From positions 1,364,001 to 1,428,000 of the forward strand of contig NZ_CP079218.1 in NCBI RefSeq assembly GCF_019317285.1: a DNA stretch of 64,000 bases. The letters run 5' to 3'. Source of the stretch: Pedobacter sp. D749 (GTDB taxonomy: Bacteria; Bacteroidota; Bacteroidia; Sphingobacteriales; Sphingobacteriaceae). A program made the translations under genes and the position numbers. The notes beneath the pieces were generated by a model. That model ran no database searches. It worked only from the letters and a program-made list of their open reading frames with translations, and was not told the origin of the DNA. This document shows, piece by piece, positions 41,884-49,701 of the stretch (positions are counted from its first letter, which is position 1; the number at the start of each line of letters is the position of its first letter).

Positions 41884-43035
41884 ATGGATGCACAACATTT
41901 AAAAAATACATTTAAAAAACTTTTCAATGCTGAACCCATTTTAGTGCGTTCGCCCGGAAGGATCAATATTATTGGCGAACATACCGATTACAATGGCGGT
42001 TTTGTAATGCCTGCAGCTATAGATAAAGCCATTTATGTAGCTATCTCAAAAAGAGAAGACGATGAAATACATTTATTTTCGGAGAGTTATCAGCAATTTG
42101 ATATTTCATCAATCAAAAGCCTGAAAAAATCAGAAAATAGTTGGGCCAATTACATTTTAGGTGTTGCCGATCAATTAAAAGAAAGAGGTTACCAATTAGG
42201 AGGTTTTAACTTTTACATCGATGGTGATGTGCCTTTGGGCGCAGGTTTATCCTCTTCGGCTGCTGTAGAATGTGCTACTGGCTTTGCACTCGGTCAGCTT
42301 TTTTCGCTTGATGTTCCAAAAATAGATATTGCTTTAATTGCTCAAAAGGCTGAACAGACTTTTGCTGGTGTTAACTGCGGTATTATGGATCAGTTTGCCT
42401 CTGTATTTGGTAAAAAAGATCAGGCCATCATGCTTGATTGCCGATCAATGAAACACGTTTATATCCCTTTAAAGTTAGATGGTTACAAACTTTTGCTTTT
42501 AAATACGAATGTAAAACATGCTCTTGCTGATTCTGCTTACAACAAAAGAAGAGCCCAATGCGAGCAAGGTGTAGCCTGGGTAAAAGAACATTATCCCAAT
42601 GTAAATACATTACGCGATGTAGACCTTAGCATGTTAGAAGCACATGTTAAGGCAAAAGATGAAGAGGTATTTACAAAATGCAGCTTTGTAGTGAAAGAAA
42701 TAGGGCGTTTACTAACAGCAGCAGAACAACTTGAAAATGGTAATCTGCAGGGGTTAGGAAACCTGATGTTTGAAACGCACGAAGGTTTAAGCAAAGATTA
42801 CGAAGTAAGCTGTAAGGAATTAGATTTTTTGGTTGAGGCTGTTAAACCACTGGATTACGTATTGGGTGCCAGGATGATGGGCGGTGGTTTTGGTGGTTGT
42901 ACCATCAATATCGTTAAAGAAGAAAAAATTGCGGATTTAATCGAAGAACTGTCTTCTAAATATTTATTACAATTCGGGCTCAAGCTGGATGCTTATACCG
43001 TTCAAACCGAAAATGGAACCAGTTTATTCAATTAA
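41884..43035 (+). CDS. galK: Galactokinase (GalK)
   Basis: The 383-residue GHMP kinase shows the galactokinase signature PGRINIIGEHTDYNGGFVMP near residue 25, the phosphate-binding loop GDVPLGAGLSSSAA, the catalytic-region motif GVNCGIMDQFASVFG, and the third motif MMGGGFGGCTINIV. It converts galactose to galactose-1-phosphate for GalT. Spacing to galT (10 bp) and to the downstream symporter (29 bp) indicates one transcription unit, so galactose uptake and the first two Leloir steps are controlled together. Confidence 0.97.
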   Translation: MDAQHLKNTFKKLFNAEPILVRSPGRINIIGEHTDYNGGFVMPAAIDKAIYVAISKREDDEIHLFSESYQQFDISSIKSLKKSENSWANYILGVADQLKERGYQLGGFNFYIDGDVPLGAGLSSSAAVECATGFALGQLFSLDVPKIDIALIAQKAEQTFAGVNCGIMDQFASVFGKKDQAIMLDCRSMKHVYIPLKLDGYKLLLLNTNVKHALADSAYNKRRAQCEQGVAWVKEHYPNVNTLRDVDLSMLEAHVKAKDEEVFTKCSFVVKEIGRLLTAAEQLENGNLQGLGNLMFETHEGLSKDYEVSCKELDFLVEAVKPLDYVLGARMMGGGFGGCTINIVKEEKIADLIEELSSKYLLQFGLKLDAYTVQTENGTSLFN

Positions 43036-43064
43036 AATTTAAACAACCTAACAAAGATAAAACA

Positions 43065-44741
43065 ATGAAAAATAACATATTAGACACTAAGGATTACATT
43101 GTCTTTGCAATTTACTTCGTTATTGTAGCTGCTTACGGGCTATACATTTATAACAAGAAAAAGTCCGAATCTACGGGTTCTAAAGATTATTTTCTTGCAG
43201 AAGGTTCTTTAACCTGGTGGGCAATCGGCGCATCTTTAATCGCATCAAACATCTCTGCTGAGCAGTTTATCGGTATGAGCGGTTCAGGCTTTAAAATGGG
43301 ACTGGCTATTGCAACCTACGAATGGATGGGTGCACTTACTTTGGTAGTGGTAGCCGTATTTTTCATTCCGGTTTATTTGAAAAACAAAATTGCTACCATG
43401 CCACAGTTTCTGCACCAGCGCTATAATGGTACTGTAGCCATGATTATGGCCGTTTTCTGGTTATTGCTTTATGTTGTGGTAAACTTAACTTCTATTCTTT
43501 ACTTAGGTGCATTAGCGGTAAGCAGTATTTCTGGTTTCGATTTAAGGTTTTGTATGTATGCCATTGCAATTTTTGCCATTCTCATCACCTTGGGCGGGAT
43601 GAAAGTAATTGGGTATACCGACGTAATCCAGGTATTTTTCTTGATTTTAGGTGGCTTGGCTACTACTTATCTGGCTTTAAACCTGGTTTCTACACATTAT
43701 GGTACAAGTGGTATTTTTGAAGGCTATAGCTTAATGACTTCTAAAGCATCAGAGCATTTCCACATGATCTTAAAACCTGATAATGAAAATTATATTGACT
43801 TACCAGGCTTAAGCGTATTGATAGGCGGTATGTGGATCGTGAACCTAAACTATTGGGGCTGTAACCAGTACATCACGCAACGTGCCTTAGGTGCTAATCT
43901 GGAAACTGCGAGGGGAGGTATCCTTTTCGCAGCTTTCTTAAAGCTGTTAATGCCTATCATTGTGGTATTGCCCGGTATTGCCGCTTATGTGTTGTATAAA
44001 GATGGTGCTTTCCAAACAGAAATGCTGCAGGATGGATCTGTAAATCCAGATCGTGCTTACCCGGTATTGTTAAACTTGCTTCCTGCGGGATTAAAAGGGC
44101 TTTCGTTTGCTGCATTAACCGCTGCGGTTGTGGCGTCACTGGCAGGTAAAGCAAATAGTATTGCCACCATTTTTACGTTAGATATTTATAAAAAAGTATT
44201 AAAAACCGATGCTACAGAGAAAAATTTAGTTACAACAGGTAAGATTTCTATTGTTGTAGCAATGATTCTTGGCGTGTTGATTGCTCCACACTTAGGAATT
44301 GATAAAAAAGGTGGTTTTCAATACATTCAGGAATATACCGGTTTTGTTTCTCCGGGTATTTTTGCCATGTTTATTTTAGGTTTCTTCTGGAAAAGAACAA
44401 CCTCTGGTGCAGCACTATTTGCTACCATCGGCGGTTTTGGTTTGTCGATTTTACTTAAATTCTTACCTAAACTTACCGATCTTTCATGGTTGTCGGGTAT
44501 GGGCTTCTCTGTTAAAAATGCAGCCGGAGTTTACGAAATTCCATTTTTGGATCGAATGGGCTTTGTATTTGTATTCTGTATGTTAGGTATGGTGATCATC
44601 AGTTTAGCGAGCAACAAAGTTAAGGCAGAAGCTAAAGGATTGGCTATTGATGCTAAAATGTTTAAAACCACTACCAGTTTTGCAGTAGGCGCTTTAATTA
44701 TCATCGGCTTATTGGTTGCACTGTACAGTGTATATTGGTAA
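43065..44741 (+). CDS. Sodium/solute symporter (SSS/SGLT family), probable galactose transporter
   Basis: The 558-residue membrane protein has about 14 hydrophobic helices. Key SGLT features are DYFLAEGSLTWWAIGASLIASNISAEQFIG (helix 1), the YEWMGALTLVVVAVFFIP stretch, the helix LITLGGMKVIGYTDVIQV, and the signature region LSFAALTAAVVASLAGKANSIATIFTLDIYKK. Family members such as Vibrio vSGLT carry galactose with sodium. Being third in the galT-galK operon, it is very likely the inner-membrane galactose importer. Two repeated terminator-like hairpins follow it. Confidence 0.9.
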   Translation: MKNNILDTKDYIVFAIYFVIVAAYGLYIYNKKKSESTGSKDYFLAEGSLTWWAIGASLIASNISAEQFIGMSGSGFKMGLAIATYEWMGALTLVVVAVFFIPVYLKNKIATMPQFLHQRYNGTVAMIMAVFWLLLYVVVNLTSILYLGALAVSSISGFDLRFCMYAIAIFAILITLGGMKVIGYTDVIQVFFLILGGLATTYLALNLVSTHYGTSGIFEGYSLMTSKASEHFHMILKPDNENYIDLPGLSVLIGGMWIVNLNYWGCNQYITQRALGANLETARGGILFAAFLKLLMPIIVVLPGIAAYVLYKDGAFQTEMLQDGSVNPDRAYPVLLNLLPAGLKGLSFAALTAAVVASLAGKANSIATIFTLDIYKKVLKTDATEKNLVTTGKISIVVAMILGVLIAPHLGIDKKGGFQYIQEYTGFVSPGIFAMFILGFFWKRTTSGAALFATIGGFGLSILLKFLPKLTDLSWLSGMGFSVKNAAGVYEIPFLDRMGFVFVFCMLGMVIISLASNKVKAEAKGLAIDAKMFKTTTSFAVGALIIIGLLVALYSVYW

Positions 44742-44755
44742 ACAATTTAGATCAA

Positions 44756-44910
44756 CAATTATTTACTTTGACAATCTTTTGGGCGTAATGCCTGTAAGAT
44801 TGTCAAAGTTTTAACTGCATTATACCATAATGATTAAAGAAATAAGTTCAATTATTTACTTTGACAATCTTTGTGCGTGATGCCTGTAAGATTGTTTAAG
44901 TTTTTTAACT
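44756..44910 (+). terminator. Tandemly duplicated terminator-like hairpins after the gal operon
   Basis: Two copies of a roughly 61-bp unit start at 44756 and 44849, 93 bp apart. Each has CTTTGACAATCTT, a 17-nt loop ending in GCCTGT, then the complementary arm and a T-run. The first stem (44766-44778 with 44796-44808) is a perfect 13 bp. In the second the right arm has a mismatch (AAGATTGTTTAAG) but the T-run is longer. Both probably act as terminators. Confidence 0.7.
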
Positions 44911-45042
44911 ACCTTAATTTCTTAATGATAAATGCAGGTAGTCCAAAAGTCAGGGATCGGGATGTTCGAAGTTTAAGGTAAAAAACGACTCTGTTTTCTC
45001 TGTGATTTCTTCTCAGTGAACTCGGTGGTTAGAAAAACAAAA

Positions 45043-46290
45043 TTACCCTTCATCCTCCGTCGCCAGTTTCTTCACTAACCAAGGTAAAGTAAGGCCCTGC
45101 CCGATTAAGGTAAACAATACCACCACTACCGAAATAAATATAACGGCATTTCGTTGTGGAAACGCACTTCCATCCGATAAAGTAGCTGGTAACCCAATTG
45201 CAATGGCCAGCGAAACAATGCCTCTCATGCCCGACCAGCTGATAATTAAACTGTTCTTAAAATCCAGCAATGCATCCTCTGTAATGCGGTGTTTCCCTTT
45301 CTGAAAAGCTTTTTGAAGATTAAATTTTTGTAAGAAAACACGCGCCATTCTGAGTAACAAAGCGACAACCGTAATCACCAACGAATAACCAATGTATGGT
45401 AGAATATCAGCACTGCTAATATTTTTATATACATAAGGAAACTGTAAGCCAATTAATATAAAAATTAGCCCATTTAATAAAAAGATAATAATGTCCCAGA
45501 TGTTTTTCGATTGGTTTTTAAGTTGCTCTGGAAATACCTTGTTACTAAACCTGGATATGCCCAATCCTAAAATAACAACAGCAATAACACCCGAAACATG
45601 CACTTGTTCTGCAATTAAATAGGTAACAAAAGGCATTAATAACATAAAGCTGATGGTTGCCAGGCGATTGTTATGAATCCGTTTAATAATAAAGGCTAAA
45701 ATTTTCGACATCACCATGCCAATTAAGAATCCACCAGCCATCAATAAGACAAATTCAAGGGATGCTTTCCAAAATACAAAGGCTGTTCCTGTTACTGCGG
45801 CTACTGCAAAACGATACGCTACAAGCGCAGAAGCAAACTAAACTCTCACCCTCCAGAATGGTGTTGGTTTTATGAGATAAACCCAGTCCTTTGGTAATAC
45901 TCATGGCGGCAACCGCATCGGTGGCTGAAAGAATTGCGCCTAATACGAAAGATACCGGCCAACTCATCCCCGGAATCATATAATGGGCAACGACAGCAAT
46001 GCCGATAGCGGTGATAAAAACTAGCGTAATAGCTGGGTAAATATGGTGTTGATATTGGTTTTAAATTCATTAAATGAGATATTAAAGGCGGCATCATAAA
46101 GCAATGGCGGTAGAAATATCAAAAATATAATTTCGGGATTAATATCAATTGGCGGCAACGAAGGCACAAAACCTACTGCAATTCCGGCTATAATCAATAA
46201 AATAGGGTAGGGAATCTTAATTCGGTCTGCGATAGCAGAAAGGCCAATCATTACAGCCAAAATAAATATTACAACGGCATAATTTTCCAT
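45043..46290 (-). pseudogene. Na+/H+ antiporter (CPA1/NhaP type) broken by two frameshifts
   Basis: From ATG 46290 the frame reads MENYAVVIFILAVMIGLSAI ... PEIIFLIFLPPLLYDAAFN, a CPA1 exchanger, then is lost near 46025-46040. It continues in another frame as ITLVFITAIGIAVV ... GAILSATDAVAAMSITKGLG ... ILEGESLV. At 45835 a second break occurs: comparison with the family motif ESLVNDASA shows five bases missing, which removes the ND dyad and shifts the frame. Coding resumes as ASALVAYRFAVAAVTGTAFV ... and runs to 45043. The remaining frame is otherwise well preserved, so inactivation is recent, or the breaks are sequencing errors. Confidence 0.8.
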
Positions 46291-46565
46291 ACGTCTAAAT
46301 GCGTTTTTAATTAACACGTCATGCAAATTATACGTTTACCATCGGATTACGAAGTTTATGTAAAATTAGCTAGGTGGTAGAGGTCTTTCGCATAATGAAT
46401 TGCGGTATCGTTATCCGATAGCTTAGGGTGTGATAGCTGATCTTGCATAGGATGAATCAATCTTGATCATACTATTCGCTAAAAAGCAAGAAAGATTGCT
46501 TTGTGGTTATTTATCGCAATAGCGACCTTATTCCCGAGCCTTTCAGTAAAAGCCAATTTGATGCA

Positions 46566-46880
46566 CTAGCGTTGTAACCTGGGCCTTTTACTTTTAAAAG
46601 CTGGGTTGGGTTTTGGTTTTACTGCTTTAGCGCCACCTTCCTCTTCAGATATTTTAACTGTAATGACATTACCTTTAAATGTCTCGCCATTTAAAGTTGA
46701 TACGATGTTTTTGGCATCGGGAAGACTATAAATTTCCAGAAAAGCGTAACCTTTACATTTACCCGTTGCCCTGTCGCGAACAATTTTAATTGTTTCTACC
46801 CTACCATGAAGGCTAACCAATATTGCCAAATCCATCTCTTGGATATTGTCAGGAAGGCCGCCTATGAAAATCTTAATCAT
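46566..46880 (-). CDS. RNA-recognition-motif (RRM) RNA-binding protein
   Basis: Starting at ATG 46880 (MIKIFIGGLPDNIQEMDLAI), the 104-residue protein is one RRM. RNP2 is IFIGGL and RNP1 is GKCKGYAFLEI, with the usual spacing, followed by DAKNIVSTLNGETFKGNVITVKI. A basic tail (KPKPNPAFKSKRPRLQR) adds unspecific RNA affinity. Small RRM proteins of this type are common in Bacteroidota and cyanobacteria and are thought to act as RNA chaperones or post-transcriptional regulators. The eight upstream codons of the open frame are less likely to be used. It is monocistronic. Confidence 0.9.
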   Translation of the reverse strand: MIKIFIGGLPDNIQEMDLAILVSLHGRVETIKIVRDRATGKCKGYAFLEIYSLPDAKNIVSTLNGETFKGNVITVKISEEEGGAKAVKPKPNPAFKSKRPRLQR

Positions 46881-47099
46881 TAATTCTTTTATTTGAGAGA
46901 ACATTTGAGCTATAAATATTAAAATCCAGCGCTGTTCCTTAAGACCTGCAAAATAAGTAAAATGATGTTCTTACCCAAAATAATTTGTAGGAATTTTGTC
47001 TCATTAACCATAAATTTTGTTTGTAGCAGACCTGTATATTGATGTTGATCGGTAGAAAACGTACATTAGCTTTCTAATCATCCAAAAATAGGTTAAAAT

Positions 47100-49085
47100 A
47101 TGAGCGCGCGCAGGTTAAGATCTATACTTCTCATTACACTATTACTTTGCATATCTCCCTTTATACAAGCTAAAATTTTATTGCCCTCAGTTTTTAGCAA
47201 TAACATGGTTTTACAGCAGAAAACCAATGCTGCAATTTGGGGTAAAGCAGATGCTGGTAAAGCAGTTAAAGTAACGGTTTCATGGAATAAAATTAATTAC
47301 GGAGCTATTGCGGATGCCAATGGTAATTGGAAAATTAAAGTGGCAACGCCAGGTTACGGAGGACCGTATACCATAACTATATCAGATGGGGAGTTGCTGG
47401 TGCTCAATAACGTATTAATTGGCGATGTATGGATCTGTTCCGGGCAGTCGAACATGGAAATGCCGCTGGCAGGCTGGGGCAAAATCCTCAATAGCGAAAA
47501 AGAAATCGCCGAAGCTAAATATCCCAATATCCGTTTATTGCAGACGGAACATGTTGCCAGTAATTTTCCACTTAATGATGCTAAAGTGGCCAATGGCGGT
47601 TGGCAGGAATGCAGTCCAAAATATATTGCGGAGTTTTCTTCTACCGCATATTTCTTCGCCCGCGAAGTGTATGAAAAAACTAAAATCCCTATTGGCCTGA
47701 TCCACACTTCCTGGGGCGGTACAATTGCTGAAGCCTGGACGAGTGCTGAATCGTTAAAAAAGATGGCAGATTTTTCTGCTGCAGTTGATAAGATTCAGAA
47801 ATCTGCTAAAAATCCATCTCCAATTTCTTATGATGAAAAGCTAAAAAATTGGGTTAAAATCACTACAGATAAAGATTCAGGTAATCAAGACGGGCAGATG
47901 AAATGGGCTTTGGAAGAAAGTGGCAATTGGAAAGATATGACTTTGCCAACCTTATGGGAGGATGCAGCACTTAAAGACTTCGATGGTGTGGTTTGGTTTA
48001 CAAAAAAGGTTACCATTCCAGAAAACTGGAAAACGAACCGGGTAAAGCTTAATTTGGGGACTATTGATGATAACGATATTACTTTTATAAATGGTGTAAA
48101 AGTGGGCGAAACAGCAGGATATAATGTTGGAAGAACATATACAATACCTGCTAATTTGCTCAAAGTAGGTGATAATTTCATCACTGTAAGGGTTTTTGAT
48201 AGTGGAGGAGGGGGCGGCTTATACGGTGAAGCTAAAGATCTAAATTTAACAAATGGCGCTACCGGGAAAATTTTACTTGCTGGTGAATGGAAATATAGAA
48301 TAGGTTTGGATTTTAAAAATATTGAGCCTAAGCCACACGAAGAAAATGGCGCTAACCGTCCGACAGTTTTGTACAATGCTATGATTCATCCTTACCGCCA
48401 ATTCTCCATCAAAGGGGCTATTTGGTATCAGGGAGAAGCTAATGCCGACAGAGCTTATCAATACCGTGAGTTATTTCCAGCAATGATCAAAGATTGGCGG
48501 CAGAAATGGGGGCAGGGCGATTTTCCATTTTATTTTGTTCAGTTAGCCAATTTTATGCAAGTTGATAATTTGCCAGCACAATCTGCCTGGGCAGAACTTA
48601 GGGAGGCACAGCAAAAAACACTCGCTTTGCCAAATACGGGCATGGCCACAATTATTGATATTGGTGATGCAAAAGATATCCACCCTAAAAATAAACAGGA
48701 GGTAGGTAGAAGATTGGCATTAATTGCCCTGGCCAAAACATATGGCCAAAAAATAAACTATTCCGGCCCAGTTTATCAATCAAATAAAATTGAAGGAAAA
48801 CAGATTCTTTTAACCTTTAGCAATACAGAAAATGGATTAAAAGCCGCAGATGGCGCAGCACTTACAGGTTTTGCCATCGCCGGAGCAGATAAAAAATTTT
48901 ACTGGGCCAAAGCAAGTATCAAGGGTAATCAGATTATCGTAAGTAGTGATCAGGTAGCAAATCCTGTTGCCGTTCGTTATGCATGGGGAAATAATCCTGT
49001 TTGTAACCTCGTTAGTAACGATGGCTTACCAGCGTTGCCATTTAGAACAGATACGTGGCTGGGAATTACCTTTGGAAAGAAATAA
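47100..49085 (+). CDS. Sialate O-acetylesterase-type SGNH carbohydrate esterase (SASA family)
   Basis: The 661-residue secreted protein (signal ending FIQAK) has an N-terminal beta domain (FSNNMVLQQKTNAAIWGKAD) and an SGNH hydrolase domain. The latter begins IGDVWICSGQSNMEMPLAGW, with nucleophile S117. A jelly-roll insertion (about 255-400; FDGVVWFTKKVTIPENW, GGLYGEAKD) interrupts the catalytic domain. It resumes as GAIWYQGEANADRAYQYREL and ends with the D526/H528 pair in AKDIHPKNKQEVGRRLAL. It should remove acetyl groups from sugars of glycans such as plant polysaccharides. It stands alone, but its role could complement the nearby glycan genes. Confidence 0.85.
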   Translation: MSARRLRSILLITLLLCISPFIQAKILLPSVFSNNMVLQQKTNAAIWGKADAGKAVKVTVSWNKINYGAIADANGNWKIKVATPGYGGPYTITISDGELLVLNNVLIGDVWICSGQSNMEMPLAGWGKILNSEKEIAEAKYPNIRLLQTEHVASNFPLNDAKVANGGWQECSPKYIAEFSSTAYFFAREVYEKTKIPIGLIHTSWGGTIAEAWTSAESLKKMADFSAAVDKIQKSAKNPSPISYDEKLKNWVKITTDKDSGNQDGQMKWALEESGNWKDMTLPTLWEDAALKDFDGVVWFTKKVTIPENWKTNRVKLNLGTIDDNDITFINGVKVGETAGYNVGRTYTIPANLLKVGDNFITVRVFDSGGGGGLYGEAKDLNLTNGATGKILLAGEWKYRIGLDFKNIEPKPHEENGANRPTVLYNAMIHPYRQFSIKGAIWYQGEANADRAYQYRELFPAMIKDWRQKWGQGDFPFYFVQLANFMQVDNLPAQSAWAELREAQQKTLALPNTGMATIIDIGDAKDIHPKNKQEVGRRLALIALAKTYGQKINYSGPVYQSNKIEGKQILLTFSNTENGLKAADGAALTGFAIAGADKKFYWAKASIKGNQIIVSSDQVANPVAVRYAWGNNPVCNLVSNDGLPALPFRTDTWLGITFGKK

Positions 49086-49701
49086 ATAGTTGTAAGCATT
49101 TGCGTTAAAAAAAATGAATTTTTCGTAAAGCAGGTTTAATGCTTTTCGGTCAGAACAGTCCTTCTTTTAGTTACTATCTTTTGTGAAGGTGTTGCTCAAT
49201 GTCATTAAGTTAGGGTGAAAAATCGCAAAAAGATCTCATCCTGAGGGATGATTTATTATTAAAAATCAATATGAATGACAGATTTTTAGCGGATTTTAGA
49301 CTGCGAGGAATCGTCATTCCCAACTTGATTGGGAACCACGGAGTGCTCATGAATGCCTCTGAATAAAAGGAAAACTGATGAATAATCGTAATGCAAGCGC
49401 TTTAAGATTCCCGCCTGCGCGAGAATGACGGCCATACTGATAGATTCTGTCAATGGTAGTATAATCTAAGGGCATTTATTTGCGATTTACCAATCTCAAG
49501 AAGTCTCCGACTACGCTCAGATTGACGATCGTGGTGCTGAACTTATAATATCAAGGTAAGTTTCAGGCTGTTGCCTATGCTACAAAAGTCTAACTACTAC
49601 ATAAGGTTTATTTAACAGTTATACTACTCGAATATACGCTTACTAAATCGTTTTAATATTTGATGTATATTTATTAGTTTTATAAAACATTTCTAACCAA
49701 T
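49086..49701. other. Non-coding repeat region between two glycan-active genes
   Basis: This 616-bp spacer contains the second copy of the long dispersed repeat (49260-49461) and a short phrase (CAATGTCATTAAGTTA at about 49198) also present at about 9132. It also has a REP-like stretch around 49490-49540 (AATCTCAAGAAGTC ... TCAGATTGACGATCG). No ORF of note is seen. The promoter for the GH127-like gene must lie in the last 100 bases. Confidence 0.5.
49260..49461 (-). repeat. Dispersed repeat copy 2 (inverted relative to 13899-14047)
   Basis: Its reverse complement carries the same ordered blocks as copy 1: GACAGAATCTATCAGTA, GGCGGGAATCTTAAAGCGCT, TTCCCAATCAAGTTGGGAAT, GACGATTCCTCGCAG and CATTCATATTGATTTTTA. 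Roughly 50 extra bases occur between the second and third blocks. The two copies lie 35 kb apart in opposite orientation, so recombination between them could invert the segment in between. Confidence 0.8.

Noticed and set aside
45043..45744. Independent 233-residue transporter gene
   Set aside because: Its frame continues upstream into antiporter sequence (ASALVAYRFAV...) behind a deletion, so it is the 3' part of a broken antiporter.
47354..48376. Minus-strand ORFs of 117 and 163 residues and a plus-strand ORF of 93 residues inside the esterase gene
   Set aside because: They are alternative-frame shadows of a gene with clear SASA motifs (GQSNMEMP, GAIWYQGEAN, DIHPKN) in the main frame.
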